This document shows positions 1-9,823 of a DNA stretch of 43,044 nucleotides, one piece after another (position 1 is the stretch's first letter; every line of letters starts with the position of its first letter). Made by a program: the position numbers and the translations under genes. Source of the stretch: Candidatus Cryptobacteroides caccocaballi (lineage in GTDB: Bacteria; Bacteroidota; Bacteroidia; Bacteroidales; UBA932); NCBI GenBank assembly GCA_018064725.1, contig JAGHUQ010000014.1:1-43044 (forward strand). Reading direction: 5' to 3'. The notes below the pieces were generated by a model. It had not been told where the DNA came from. It searched no databases and saw nothing but the letters and a program-made list of their open reading frames with translations.

Positions 1-13
1 AGTCATCTAGATA

Positions 14-46
14 AAAAGAGAGGGCTGTTGCACAGCCCTCTCTTCT
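14..46 (-). terminator. Rho-independent terminator of ettA
   Basis: 12-bp perfect stem AGAGAGGGCTGT/ACAGCCCTCTCT (17-28 / 32-43); T-run on the minus strand, just past the ettA stop. Confidence 0.85.
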
Positions 47-47
47 A

Positions 48-1724
48 TTATTCCATAAGTTTCTTGTACTTGAACCTCTTAGGCTCCTCGTTGCCAAGGC
101 GTTTCTTCCTGTTCTCTTCGTACTCGCTGTACGATCCCTCGAAGAAGTAGACCTGAGAGTCGCCCTCGAATGCCAGGATATGTGTTGCGATGCGATCGAG
201 GAACCAACGGTCATGGGAAACGACCACTGCACATCCGGCGAAGTTGTCGAGACCTTCCTCAAGTGCACGTATGGTATTCACGTCAACGTCGTTGGTAGGC
301 TCATCGAGAAGGAGCACATTGCCCTCGTCCTTGAGGGTGAGCGCAAGATGAAGTCGGTTTCTCTCACCGCCGGAGAGGATTCCGCACTCTTTCTCCTGAT
401 CAGCACCGGAGAAGTTGAACCTTGATATATATGCGCGTGCATTGATCTCCTTGTTGCCGAGCTTGACGAACTCCGAGTTGTCCGCAATGGTCTCATATAC
501 CGTCTTATCAGGATCGATGCTCCTATGCTGCTGATCCACGTAGGCAAGCTTCACGGTCTCGCCTATCTTGATCTCGCCGGAATCAGGCTTTTCGATTCCC
601 ATGATGAGACGGAACAGAGTAGTCTTACCGGCACCGTTAGGGCCAATCACACCGACTATGCCTGCCTGAGGAAGCACGAAGCTGAGATTCTCATAGAGGA
701 GCTTTCCGTCATAAGACTTGGAAACATTCTTGAATTCGATGACGTTTGTACCGAGCCTTGGTCCATTAGGGATGTAGATCTCAAGCTTGCTTTCCTTCTC
801 CTTAGCATCCTCATTGGCAAGCTTCTCATATGCTCCGAGTCGAGCCTTTGACTTCGCCTGACGTGCCTTAGGTGCCATTCGTACCCATTCGAGCTCCCTT
901 TCGAGGGTCTTGCGACGCTTGCTCTCCTGCTTCTCCTCCATCGCGAGACGATTGCTCTTCTGCTCAAGCCATGAAGAGTAATTGCCTTTCCATGGAATAC
1001 CTTCTCCCCTGTCAAGCTCGAGGATCCAGCCAGCGACATTGTCAAGGAAGTAACGGTCATGGGTAACGGCGATGACGGTACCCTTATACTGCTGGAGATG
1101 AGCCTCGAGCCACTGGATACTCTCCGTATCAAGGTGGTTGGTAGGCTCGTCAAGCAAGAGGACGTCAGGCTGGCGAAGAAGAAGACGGCAAAGTGCGACA
1201 CGACGTCTTTCACCACCACTGAGAGTAGCGACGTTCGCATCGGCTGGAGGGCACTGGAGTGCATCCATCGCTCTTTCCAGCTTGGAGTCTATCTCCCATC
1301 CTCCACAAGCCTCAATCTTTTCAGTAAGATCTCCCTGACGCTCGATCAAGGCTGCCATCTCGTCGTCCGACATAGGTTCACAGAACTTGAGGTTCACCTC
1401 TTCATACTCCTTGAGAAGGTCCACAACCTCCTGTACGCCCTCCTGAACGACCTCAAGGACTGTCTTGTTCGGGTCCATCTGAGGTTCCTGCTCAAGGTAG
1501 CCTACCGAATAGCCGGGAGCCCACACGACCTCGCCCTGGTATGATTTCTCGATACCCGCGATGATCTTCATGAGAGTGGACTTTCCCGAGCCGTTGAGAC
1601 CGATGATACCGATCTTTGCGCCATAGAAGAAAGACAGGTAGATATTCTTGAGGATTACCCTGTTATTGTGCGGCAAAACCTTGCCTACACCATTCATTGA
1701 AAAGATGATTTTCTCGTCTGCCAT
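48..1724 (-). CDS. ettA: Energy-dependent translational throttle protein EttA (ABC-F ATPase)
   Basis: 558 aa; two ABC domains with Walker A (GLNGSGKST, GPNGAGKTT), LSGGE signatures, ABC-F linker. Confidence 0.93.
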   Translation of the reverse strand: MADEKIIFSMNGVGKVLPHNNRVILKNIYLSFFYGAKIGIIGLNGSGKSTLMKIIAGIEKSYQGEVVWAPGYSVGYLEQEPQMDPNKTVLEVVQEGVQEVVDLLKEYEEVNLKFCEPMSDDEMAALIERQGDLTEKIEACGGWEIDSKLERAMDALQCPPADANVATLSGGERRRVALCRLLLRQPDVLLLDEPTNHLDTESIQWLEAHLQQYKGTVIAVTHDRYFLDNVAGWILELDRGEGIPWKGNYSSWLEQKSNRLAMEEKQESKRRKTLERELEWVRMAPKARQAKSKARLGAYEKLANEDAKEKESKLEIYIPNGPRLGTNVIEFKNVSKSYDGKLLYENLSFVLPQAGIVGVIGPNGAGKTTLFRLIMGIEKPDSGEIKIGETVKLAYVDQQHRSIDPDKTVYETIADNSEFVKLGNKEINARAYISRFNFSGADQEKECGILSGGERNRLHLALTLKDEGNVLLLDEPTNDVDVNTIRALEEGLDNFAGCAVVVSHDRWFLDRIATHILAFEGDSQVYFFEGSYSEYEENRKKRLGNEEPKRFKYKKLME

Positions 1725-1743
1725 AAAAATTTCAGTTATGGTG

Positions 1744-1751
1744 CAAAGATA
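1744..1751 (-). promoter_or_regulatory. Bacteroidota -7 box TATCTTTG upstream of ettA
   Basis: Perfect TAnnTTTG on minus strand about 20 nt before the ettA ATG. Confidence 0.6.
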
Positions 1752-1752
1752 A

Positions 1753-2784
1753 TCATTTTTTCATTTGGGCATGTCGCATGGCAATCCAGTCACTTGGCTT
1801 CATTCCGACGAGATTCTTGAACATCAGGTTCATTGAAGCCTCATTCTTGAAGCCGCTCTGCAATGCCAGCTGGCCAGGTTTGAGGGTAGGGTCCTGCTCG
1901 AAAAGGTCCATGGCATACTGAACTCTGTAGGTACCGACGTAGGTACAATAGTTCTTGCCCGTCATCTTCAGGATTGCCCTTCCCACATAGGCTTTGTTCA
2001 CATACACGGCCCTCGCCACCTCCGTTTCCGAAAGATTCGGATTCAGAAAATTCTGCTTGATGACAATATACTCATGTATCCTGTTGTAGATCCGCATCGT
2101 GCTCTCATCTGCATTGGCGATGATATCGTTACGCACATATGTAAGAGTGTGGTTTTCGATATCGTTCAGCTTATTCTCTCCGAGAAACGGCATCTTGCCG
2201 GTAAGACAACGCACATAAAGGACTGCAAAAAGACTGATGCTCAGGAATCCGGCAACGATACGCAAGATTATAGTCGACAGCATATCGCCACAACCATATA
2301 GGATAGACGACACAGAGGAGATGAGCATGGACGTGGCTCCTACCATTGAACCCATCCAATCAATTATCAACATTGAAAGGGCCTGCTTCTTCACGAGTTC
2401 CTTCGCGTCGCTGAACCGCTTGGAAAACGATAAGGCCAGTATCACGAAAGATCCAAGGACACTGGTCATGGCCAATAAGAGAGGAAGGCCTGCCAATGCC
2501 ATCGCTGAGACGATGGCAAGATATGGAATGAGGAAGGCGGCCCTTGTCCTTGTTTCCAAGATCGAAATGGCGCATGCCAGACATGTAAAAGCAACGGTCA
2601 CAGAAGGCATCGACATATCCGTTCCTTGAATCAGTCCCATTATAGACACCAACAACGCGGACATTGACGGGATGATGAAAAACAATGAGTATTCCTTACT
2701 CTTTCCTTTTCTTGCAAGAAATTTAGCGATGGAAAAAATTGTCAGGAGAATAAAGGCAACTGTTAAAAAATCCGTAATCTTCAT
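1753..2784 (-). CDS. AraC-family transcriptional regulator with multi-pass membrane N-terminus
   Basis: 343 aa; about six hydrophobic segments then a C-terminal AraC HTH (LSETEVARAVYVNKAYVGRAILKMTGKNYCTYV...LALQSGFKNEASMNLMFKNLVGMKPSDW). Confidence 0.8.
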   Translation of the reverse strand: MKITDFLTVAFILLTIFSIAKFLARKGKSKEYSLFFIIPSMSALLVSIMGLIQGTDMSMPSVTVAFTCLACAISILETRTRAAFLIPYLAIVSAMALAGLPLLLAMTSVLGSFVILALSFSKRFSDAKELVKKQALSMLIIDWMGSMVGATSMLISSVSSILYGCGDMLSTIILRIVAGFLSISLFAVLYVRCLTGKMPFLGENKLNDIENHTLTYVRNDIIANADESTMRIYNRIHEYIVIKQNFLNPNLSETEVARAVYVNKAYVGRAILKMTGKNYCTYVGTYRVQYAMDLFEQDPTLKPGQLALQSGFKNEASMNLMFKNLVGMKPSDWIAMRHAQMKK

Positions 2785-2832
2785 AAAGTGAAAAAATGAT
2801 TTAATTGATGATTATGATAGTTCGTATCAAGA

Positions 2833-2840
2833 CAAAAATA
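2833..2840 (-). promoter_or_regulatory. -7 box TATTTTTG upstream of AraC-family gene
   Basis: Perfect TAnnTTTG on minus strand. Confidence 0.5.
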
Positions 2841-2843
2841 TAT

Positions 2844-2876
2844 AAAAAAGACCCCAGGATTGCCTGGAGTCTTTCT
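2844..2876 (-). terminator. Terminator downstream of yitT-family gene
   Basis: Stem AAAGAC(c)CCAGG-ATTG-CCTGG(a)GTCTTT with A/T flanks. Confidence 0.65.
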
Positions 2877-2945
2877 TATGAATCAATATTGAAAATCAAT
2901 TATACTTTTTTACAGCAAATTAATTTTTATTGAGCATGAAGAAAT

Positions 2946-3890
2946 TTATTTTGCGCTCTCAGCAGATTTCTTGACAAGTTTCTTTGTTTTGATTCCAGCC
3001 TTGACTTCTTCGAAACCTTCGCCATAGACGCTGTTTGCAGGAGACACAGAAATGAACGCATCCTTATCAATTTCCTTCACCGCAGCAGTGACATCCCTAA
3101 GCCCTTTTCGACGGACAATAGTGATAAGGACATCCATCTCCTGCTTCTTGTAGCAGCCTACGGACTTGAGCGCGGTAACGCCTTTGTCCAACTCATGCAT
3201 AAGGAAGTTCGAGATTTCTTCGCTTTTCTCAGAGAATATGAGGACCTGTACGGAAGACTTGTTTCCGACGAGCACATAATCAACGAAGAAAGATGAGACA
3301 ATCATCATGAGATAGCCATAGATCATGTCCGCGAATGTCCTTCCTGGAAGCAGGAGCACCATTGCGATAATGACGGCATCAGTCACAAGATAGAACTTGC
3401 CCGGAGATATCGGCCAATACTTGTTTACTATCATTGCAAATATGTCGCTTCCACCGGTACTTCCACCAAAACGGAGCACTATACCCAAACCGAGGCCCTC
3501 GATGATACCGGCTATGACCGGAATAAGGATATTGTCCGGAACATATAGCAAGCCGCCCTCCACGCAATACATCGACTCGAAATGAGGGAGTATGTCGAAG
3601 AAAAGCGTGGACACTGCGATACAATAGATAGTGCGTACGCCAAAGCCCTTGCCAAGAATTGCAAAGGCAAGGAGCAGCAGCACAGCATTCACGACCAGGT
3701 AGGAGGTTCCTACCGGGATCACACCATTCGTAGCATATTGAACAAGGGTAAGAAGACCTGTTACTCCACCGCTGGAATAGTCGTTGGGGATTACGAACCA
3801 ATCCCAAGGGACACAGTAAAGGAAGGTACCGAGAGTAAGAATGAGGTATTCGCCGAACACCTTGAGAATCTTTTTCCTATCCAAAACCAT
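2946..3890 (-). CDS. YitT family membrane protein (DUF161 plus C-terminal DUF2179)
   Basis: 314 aa; SSGGVTGL, GGSTGGSDI motifs, five to six TM segments, DUF2179-like cytosolic tail. Confidence 0.85.
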   Translation of the reverse strand: MVLDRKKILKVFGEYLILTLGTFLYCVPWDWFVIPNDYSSGGVTGLLTLVQYATNGVIPVGTSYLVVNAVLLLLAFAILGKGFGVRTIYCIAVSTLFFDILPHFESMYCVEGGLLYVPDNILIPVIAGIIEGLGLGIVLRFGGSTGGSDIFAMIVNKYWPISPGKFYLVTDAVIIAMVLLLPGRTFADMIYGYLMMIVSSFFVDYVLVGNKSSVQVLIFSEKSEEISNFLMHELDKGVTALKSVGCYKKQEMDVLITIVRRKGLRDVTAAVKEIDKDAFISVSPANSVYGEGFEEVKAGIKTKKLVKKSAESAK

Positions 3891-3900
3891 GTCGCGCGGA

Positions 3901-6630
3901 TTACTTGAGTACGATGTTTACAATCTTGCCAGGCACGACGATAACCTTGACGATATTCTGCTCGCCAACGTACTTCGCAGTCTGTTCAAGCCCACGAACC
4001 TGAGCCTCAACCTCCTCCTTGCTTGCTGACTTAGGGAGATCAAGGGTGAAGCGGGTCTTACCATTGAAAGAGACAGCATAGGTACAGCTGTCCTCAACGG
4101 TGTATGCCTCGACATATTCAGGGAAATGTGCATATGTGATGGTGTCATCATGTCCGAGGGCATGCCAGAGTTCCTCTGTGATGTGAGGAGCGAAGGCAGA
4201 AAGGACGATGATGAGCGGCTCGAGAATCTCGCGCTTGTGACACTCGCCGAGTTCGTTGACAGCAATCATGAACGCACTGATGGTCGTATTGTATGAGAAC
4301 GCCTCGATGTCGGCCTGCGCCTTGCCGATAAGCTTATGGAGAGCCTTGAGCTCAGCAGGAGTAGCCTTCTCGTCAGTCACGACGAGACCATCACGGTCAT
4401 AGAACATCCTCCAGATCTTCTTGAGGAAACGGTTTACACCGTCAATGCCCTTGGTATCCCATGGCTTGCTTTGCTCGAGAGGGCCGAGGAACATCTCGTA
4501 GAGACGGAGGGTATCTGCACCGTAGGTATCACAGATCATATCCGGATTCACCACGTTGAACATTGACTTACTCATCTTCTCAATCGCCCAACCGCAGACA
4601 TACTCACCATTCTCGAGGATGAACTCGGCAGTCTTGTAGTCTGGCATCCAGTTCTTGAATGCCTCGATATCAAGCTTGTCATTGTGAACGATGTTGACGT
4701 CTACGTGGATCTCGGTAGTCTCGTACTGGTCCTTGAGGCCATAAGAGACGAAGGTATTGGTACCGACAATACGATATACGAAGTTCGAACGGCCCTGAAT
4801 CATACCCTGATTGATAAGCTTCTTGAAAGGCTCCTTCTCGCATACGTAGCCGAGGTCATAGAGGAACTTATTCCAGAAACGAGAGTAGATAAGGTGTCCA
4901 GTTGCATGCTCTGTACCACCGATATAGAGGTCAACGTTACGCCAGTACTCATCAGCCTCCTTGCTCACGAGAGCATTCTCGTTGTGAGGATCCATGTAAC
5001 GGAGGTAGTAAGCAGAAGAGCCAGCGAAGCCTGGCATGGTGCTCTTCTCGAGAGGACAGCCCTCATACTCCCAGCCCTTTGCGCGACCGAGAGGTGGCTC
5101 GCCAGTCTCAGTAGGCTTGAACTCGTCAATCTCAGGAAGTTCGAGAGGGAGCTTATCCATAGGAAGAGGATTGGCGATTCCGTCCTTGAAATACATAGGG
5201 AATGGCTCGCCCCAATATCTCTGCCTAGAGAAGATGGCATCACGAAGACGGTAGTTGGTCTTGCGACGACCAAGTCCGTTAGCCTCGACATAATCCTTTG
5301 CAGCCTCGATAGCCTCCTTCACGGTCTTGCCGTTGAGGAAGCCGGAGTTGCACATGATACCCTCCTTTGCATCGAAGCTCTGCTCGCTCACGTCACAACC
5401 CTCGATGAGAGGAATGATAGGGAGATCAAAGGTCTTTGCAAATGCATAGTCACGGCTATCATGTGCAGGAACAGCCATGATGGCACCTGTACCATAGCCT
5501 GCGAGCACATACTCTGAAATCCACACAGGAACCTTGTCCCCTGTAAGAGGGTTGATCGCATAAGAACCCGAGAACACACCGGTAACCTTCCTCGTCTCAG
5601 ACATTCTCTCACGCTCAGTCTTCTTCTTTGCTGCGGCAAGATAAGCCTCGACAGCCTCCTTCTGCTCTGCAGAGGTGAGCTTCTCCACCCACTCACTCTC
5701 TGGAGCGAGCACCATGAATGTAACACCGAAAACGGTGTCCGCACGGGTAGTGAAGATGGTTATGTCGTATTCCTTATCACCGTTGATTGTGTGGAATATC
5801 ATTTCGGTACCCTGGCTCTTTCCGATCCAGTTACGCTGCATATCCTTGAGAGAATCCGTCCAGTCAAGCTCCTCAAGGTCATCGAGGAGACGGCCTGCGT
5901 AGGCTGAGACACGAAGCTGCCACTGGGTCATCTTCTTCTGCTCGACAGGGAAACCGCCACGTACTGAAAGGCCGTCCTTGACCTCGTCATTTGCGAGCAC
6001 GGTTCCGAGCTTAGCACACCAGTTCACTGCTGTCTCACCCTGATATGCGATACGATAGTTCATGAGGATTGCAGACTTCTCCTTGTCGGAAGCTGCATTC
6101 CACTTCTCCGGAGTAATACCGTCATAACCCTCAGTCTCAAACTTTGCCACGAGTTCCTCGATAGGGCGAGCCTTGTCCTGTGCAGGGTCATACCAGCATC
6201 CGAACATCTTGAGGAAAGCCCACTGGGTCCACTTGTAATAAGCTGGATCGCAGGTTCTGACCTCGCGTGACCAATCGTATGAGAAGCCGATACGGTCAAG
6301 CTGCTGACGATAACGGTTGATGTTGTTGACTGTCGTCACCTCAGGGTGCTGACCGGTCTGAATCGCATACTGCTCTGCAGGAAGACCGAACGCATCGTAT
6401 CCCATAGGATGAAGCACGTTGAAACCGCAGAGGCGCTTGTAGCGCGAGTAGATATCACTGGCGATGTAACCGAGAGGATGGCCTACATGAAGTCCGGCGC
6501 CTGAAGGATATGGGAACATATCCAGCACGTAGTACTTAGGCTTCGTAGAATCGACCTCCGCCTTGAAGGTATGGTTCTCTGCCCAATAGGCCTGCCACTT
6601 CTTCTCGATTTCTTTGAAATTGTAATCCAT
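3901..6630 (-). CDS. leuS: Leucine--tRNA ligase
   Basis: 909 aa; HVGHPLGY (HIGH-like), KMSKS, editing domain. Confidence 0.97.
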   Translation of the reverse strand: MDYNFKEIEKKWQAYWAENHTFKAEVDSTKPKYYVLDMFPYPSGAGLHVGHPLGYIASDIYSRYKRLCGFNVLHPMGYDAFGLPAEQYAIQTGQHPEVTTVNNINRYRQQLDRIGFSYDWSREVRTCDPAYYKWTQWAFLKMFGCWYDPAQDKARPIEELVAKFETEGYDGITPEKWNAASDKEKSAILMNYRIAYQGETAVNWCAKLGTVLANDEVKDGLSVRGGFPVEQKKMTQWQLRVSAYAGRLLDDLEELDWTDSLKDMQRNWIGKSQGTEMIFHTINGDKEYDITIFTTRADTVFGVTFMVLAPESEWVEKLTSAEQKEAVEAYLAAAKKKTERERMSETRKVTGVFSGSYAINPLTGDKVPVWISEYVLAGYGTGAIMAVPAHDSRDYAFAKTFDLPIIPLIEGCDVSEQSFDAKEGIMCNSGFLNGKTVKEAIEAAKDYVEANGLGRRKTNYRLRDAIFSRQRYWGEPFPMYFKDGIANPLPMDKLPLELPEIDEFKPTETGEPPLGRAKGWEYEGCPLEKSTMPGFAGSSAYYLRYMDPHNENALVSKEADEYWRNVDLYIGGTEHATGHLIYSRFWNKFLYDLGYVCEKEPFKKLINQGMIQGRSNFVYRIVGTNTFVSYGLKDQYETTEIHVDVNIVHNDKLDIEAFKNWMPDYKTAEFILENGEYVCGWAIEKMSKSMFNVVNPDMICDTYGADTLRLYEMFLGPLEQSKPWDTKGIDGVNRFLKKIWRMFYDRDGLVVTDEKATPAELKALHKLIGKAQADIEAFSYNTTISAFMIAVNELGECHKREILEPLIIVLSAFAPHITEELWHALGHDDTITYAHFPEYVEAYTVEDSCTYAVSFNGKTRFTLDLPKSASKEEVEAQVRGLEQTAKYVGEQNIVKVIVVPGKIVNIVLK

Positions 6631-6649
6631 TGTCTTTTATTGTTGTTTC

Positions 6650-8023
6650 TTAATATCCATTAATACCGAACCTGCGCCTCTCGCTCTTCTTCTGGAGTCG
6701 GAACTCGACACCTACGGTTAGTGAAGAACGGACCTTCTCTCCCCTGACCCTTGCAGGCTTCCATTTAGGAGAAGCGCTGATGACCTTGACGGCCTCGTCG
6801 TCGAGCAGAGGATGCACTCCCCTTACCACGGTCACGTCAGTCACGGCTCCATTCTTATCTATCACGAAGTTGACCTGAACCGTACCCTGGATTCCCTGTT
6901 CCACAGCAGAAGCCGGATACTTGAGAAGCCTGTAGACCCAGTCGTTCATGAACTTATTGATGTCCGCACTGTTGGAGAAGAGAGGCTTCTGGTCACAGTC
7001 GTAATATGCAACGATGTCGGATCCCAGGCTTGCGCCTTTCTTCCTCTCACTAACCTGAACCGGGAAGAAAAGGATCTCACTGCCGTTGTTGGCGACAGTC
7101 TGCGTGAAATTGTATATATACTCAAGTTCCTTCTCCATGGTCTCATATTCCAGGAGAGAAGCGGTGTCCTTCGATGTATTGTGCTCCGAATACCTTCCGG
7201 TAGTGAACATGACAGAAGGAATCTCCTTCGCATAGAATGTCCTGTGATCGGAAGGATAAGGTTCAGCAGCGGTCAACTCAGGGAAGATAGGCTGAAGCGT
7301 GCCCTTCATGGAGGCAATCAAGGTGTTCATGTCCTGGTTCGAGGAAGTATATGCATAGAAACCCTGACTACCCGTGCCCAGCATGTCGAGATCTATCATC
7401 GCATCCACCTTGCCACCGAATAGACGGTCAGCGAAATACCATGAGCCGGCAAAGCTCTCACAAGACGCACCGAATGCGACGAACACTACCGAACGACGGA
7501 ATATTATGGAATTGGTAGCGACCATTCTCGCGAGTTCGGCAAGCATCGCCAGACCGGAAGCATTTCCATTTGCGCCGAAATATATCGACTCCACCTTCTG
7601 GCCATCTACGGTCATCGTTCTGGTGCCGAGATTGTCAAGCCTTGCACCTACGACGATATAATGATCCTTGAGCGACTTGTCATAGCCTTCGATGTAGCCG
7701 TATACATTTCTGGACACGAGCGTATCCTGCTCGGAAGCTATTCCGAACTCCGAACCACTCTTGGGTGAGATCATGTCCACTCCATAGGACGAGAGGATTT
7801 CATGCATATATTCCGCAGCCATCTTCTCCCCCTCTGAACCGGCCTTTCGTCCCTCCATCTGGGCAGACGCAAGATACGAAACATGCTCCTTGAGGGCAGA
7901 GACAGTCTCGCTGTCATAAAGGTTGTCATAATTTGCCCCAGTCCTGAACTGGGCAAAGAGCGGTGCGCTCAATACAAGGCCGAGCGTAAGCGTAATGATG
8001 TTCCTAAGTGCTGATTTACTCAT
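6650..8023 (-). CDS. M28-peptidase-like protein (probably catalytically degenerate) fused to a TonB C-terminal domain, exported
   Basis: Signal peptide MSKSALRNIITLTLGLVLSAPLFAQ (start trimmed from 8035 to 8023, ATGA overlap with upstream gene); M28 core GARLD...GANGNASG...VFVAFGASCES...IDLDMLG...SDHRTF; C-terminal VNFVIDKNGAVTDVTVVRGVHPLLDDEAVKVISASPKWKPA is TonB_C. Confidence 0.85.
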   Translation of the reverse strand: MSKSALRNIITLTLGLVLSAPLFAQFRTGANYDNLYDSETVSALKEHVSYLASAQMEGRKAGSEGEKMAAEYMHEILSSYGVDMISPKSGSEFGIASEQDTLVSRNVYGYIEGYDKSLKDHYIVVGARLDNLGTRTMTVDGQKVESIYFGANGNASGLAMLAELARMVATNSIIFRRSVVFVAFGASCESFAGSWYFADRLFGGKVDAMIDLDMLGTGSQGFYAYTSSNQDMNTLIASMKGTLQPIFPELTAAEPYPSDHRTFYAKEIPSVMFTTGRYSEHNTSKDTASLLEYETMEKELEYIYNFTQTVANNGSEILFFPVQVSERKKGASLGSDIVAYYDCDQKPLFSNSADINKFMNDWVYRLLKYPASAVEQGIQGTVQVNFVIDKNGAVTDVTVVRGVHPLLDDEAVKVISASPKWKPARVRGEKVRSSLTVGVEFRLQKKSERRRFGINGY

Positions 8024-8574
8024 TTCACATTCCAATTAGAGTCATTGACGAGCACCCAGGCTTCCTTAGGACACAGAGGATTCTGCTTGACCATCATGAA
8101 AGCCTTGAATGCATCCTGGACCTTGTCGGTCGGAACAACAAGAACAACATTGAGGCCACTTCCCGTGAAAACCACTGCAGGCTTATAAATTTCCGCATCG
8201 AACCTCGAAGCGAGACGCTGTGCGTTCTCCGGAGACTTGAACGCGCCGACGGCGACATAGAATCGGTGATCTACGTTGCCTGACCTGATTCCACGCACCC
8301 TTTCCGGGGTACGCAGGTATCCTGGCATCCTGGCGAACGAATCGCATGCTGCCACTGAATCCGCCTTTGCCTTCTCTGCTGCAGCTACGGCGAGTCTTAT
8401 CGAATCGGCTATTTCCTGTTCTCTGGCCTTGTCCCTTGCTATCCTCTCACGTATCTCCTGAATCTCAACGCTGGTAGGGCGGCCGGCAAGCCTGCGGATC
8501 TGGTCGCACGCTGTAAGGGAAGCCACCAACACGAGGCCTGCAGACAGGGTCAATATTCTGGTTTTCAAATTCAT
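8020..8574 (-). CDS. SPOR-domain lipoprotein
   Basis: Lipoprotein signal LVASLTAC; C-terminal SPOR-like VDHRFYVAVGAFKSPENAQRLASRFDAE; start trimmed to MNLKTRIL. Confidence 0.75.
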   Translation of the reverse strand: MNLKTRILTLSAGLVLVASLTACDQIRRLAGRPTSVEIQEIRERIARDKAREQEIADSIRLAVAAAEKAKADSVAACDSFARMPGYLRTPERVRGIRSGNVDHRFYVAVGAFKSPENAQRLASRFDAEIYKPAVVFTGSGLNVVLVVPTDKVQDAFKAFMMVKQNPLCPKEAWVLVNDSNWNVK

Positions 8575-8595
8575 GTCCATTATACGGGTAACTTG

Positions 8596-8603
8596 CAAAT
8601 TTA
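8596..8603 (-). promoter_or_regulatory. -7 box TAAATTTG for the SPOR lipoprotein operon
   Basis: Perfect TAnnTTTG on minus strand. Confidence 0.5.
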
Positions 8604-8633
8604 CTCAATTAATGGTGGCTCACAAAAAAAATG

Positions 8634-8641
8634 TATATTTG
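8634..8641 (+). promoter_or_regulatory. -7 box TATATTTG upstream of capA-family gene
   Basis: Perfect TAnnTTTG ending 6 nt before the ATG. Confidence 0.55.
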
Positions 8642-8647
8642 CACTGC

Positions 8648-9823
8648 ATGAGGATCAAAGCATTCGCAATACCCATGCTGATAATGTCAGCAGTCATTCT
8701 TTGCGCCTCCAGCCGTCCACGGCGGAAGCACGAAGTTCCTCCTACGCCCATGGGAATCTACATCCATGCTCCGGAGGTACTACTTGACGAAAGTTTCATC
8801 CCTCGCAGTCCATATCACCTGTCCAAGGACACTATCACGATAAGAATCATCGGTGATGTCATGTTGCATAGCGCGCAGATAGACAAGGACTACGGAAGTT
8901 TCCTCTCTGGAATCGAAAACGACCTCAGATCCGCAGACCTGGCCATAGCCAACATGGAATTCGCCTTGGGAGGAGAGCCATATTCAGGTTTTCCCGCATT
9001 CTCGGCGCCTGATGAATACGCTGAATATGTACGAAGGACAGGAGTGGACGTATTCCTTACAGCAAACAACCACATACTCGACAAAGGGCCAAGAGGACTT
9101 AGAAGGACGCTCGGGGTGTACGAATCCATGGATGGGATCATGTTCACAGGTTCCGGAACGGACGAAATCAGTTATGAGGAACATAACCCTCTTATTCTCA
9201 GAGTCGACGGAATCAAGATTGGAATCGTGAACCCCACCTATGGCACCAACGCCGACCAGAGCGAAGGTTATCCCAAGGTATTCAACCTGGGTGACATGAG
9301 CGAGCCTTGTCAGGCTGTGCGAAGAGCCAGGGAAAAAGGTGCAGAAATAGTATTGGCACTTCCCCATTGGGGTAACGAATACGAGCTGACTCACAGCTGG
9401 TACCAGACCTATCAGGCACGCGACCTTGCGCAGGCTGGAGCAGACTGCATCATAGGCTCCCACCCTCACGTGGTTCAGGACATGACCAGAATAAGCGTCA
9501 CTGAGCAGGACGGGAACGAGAAATCCGTACCTGTCATTTTCTCCCTCGGAAACGCCGTATCCAACATGAGCGCAAGAAACACACAGGTCGAGCTCATGGC
9601 TACAGTACGCATAGTCAGGCACGGAAAAGGTAAGCTTGAGCTCATGGACCCTGAGTGGGACTGGCTTTGGTGCTCACGTCCCGGCAATCTGTGCAACAAC
9701 TACAAGACCATAAAGATCAAGGACTACCTTGAAAGGAGGAGCGAGTGGCTCAATCCGGCAGACTACGACAACATGGTGTCGAGCTGGAACAACGTAAGAA
9801 ATGAAACAGGAATAGATAGATGA
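8648..9823 (+). CDS. CapA family protein (poly-gamma-glutamate capsule biosynthesis/metallophosphatase-like)
   Basis: IRIIGDVMLH, ANMEFALGG, LTANNHILDKG, LPHWGNEY, IIGSHPHVVQ motifs; start trimmed to MRIKAFAIP (signal peptide). Confidence 0.85.
   Translation: MRIKAFAIPMLIMSAVILCASSRPRRKHEVPPTPMGIYIHAPEVLLDESFIPRSPYHLSKDTITIRIIGDVMLHSAQIDKDYGSFLSGIENDLRSADLAIANMEFALGGEPYSGFPAFSAPDEYAEYVRRTGVDVFLTANNHILDKGPRGLRRTLGVYESMDGIMFTGSGTDEISYEEHNPLILRVDGIKIGIVNPTYGTNADQSEGYPKVFNLGDMSEPCQAVRRAREKGAEIVLALPHWGNEYELTHSWYQTYQARDLAQAGADCIIGSHPHVVQDMTRISVTEQDGNEKSVPVIFSLGNAVSNMSARNTQVELMATVRIVRHGKGKLELMDPEWDWLWCSRPGNLCNNYKTIKIKDYLERRSEWLNPADYDNMVSSWNNVRNETGIDR

Noticed and set aside
4684-5517. 277-aa + strand ORF antisense to leuS
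   Set aside because: leuS is unambiguous; the antisense ORF has no recognisable domain and is a by-product of codon bias in a moderately GC-rich gene
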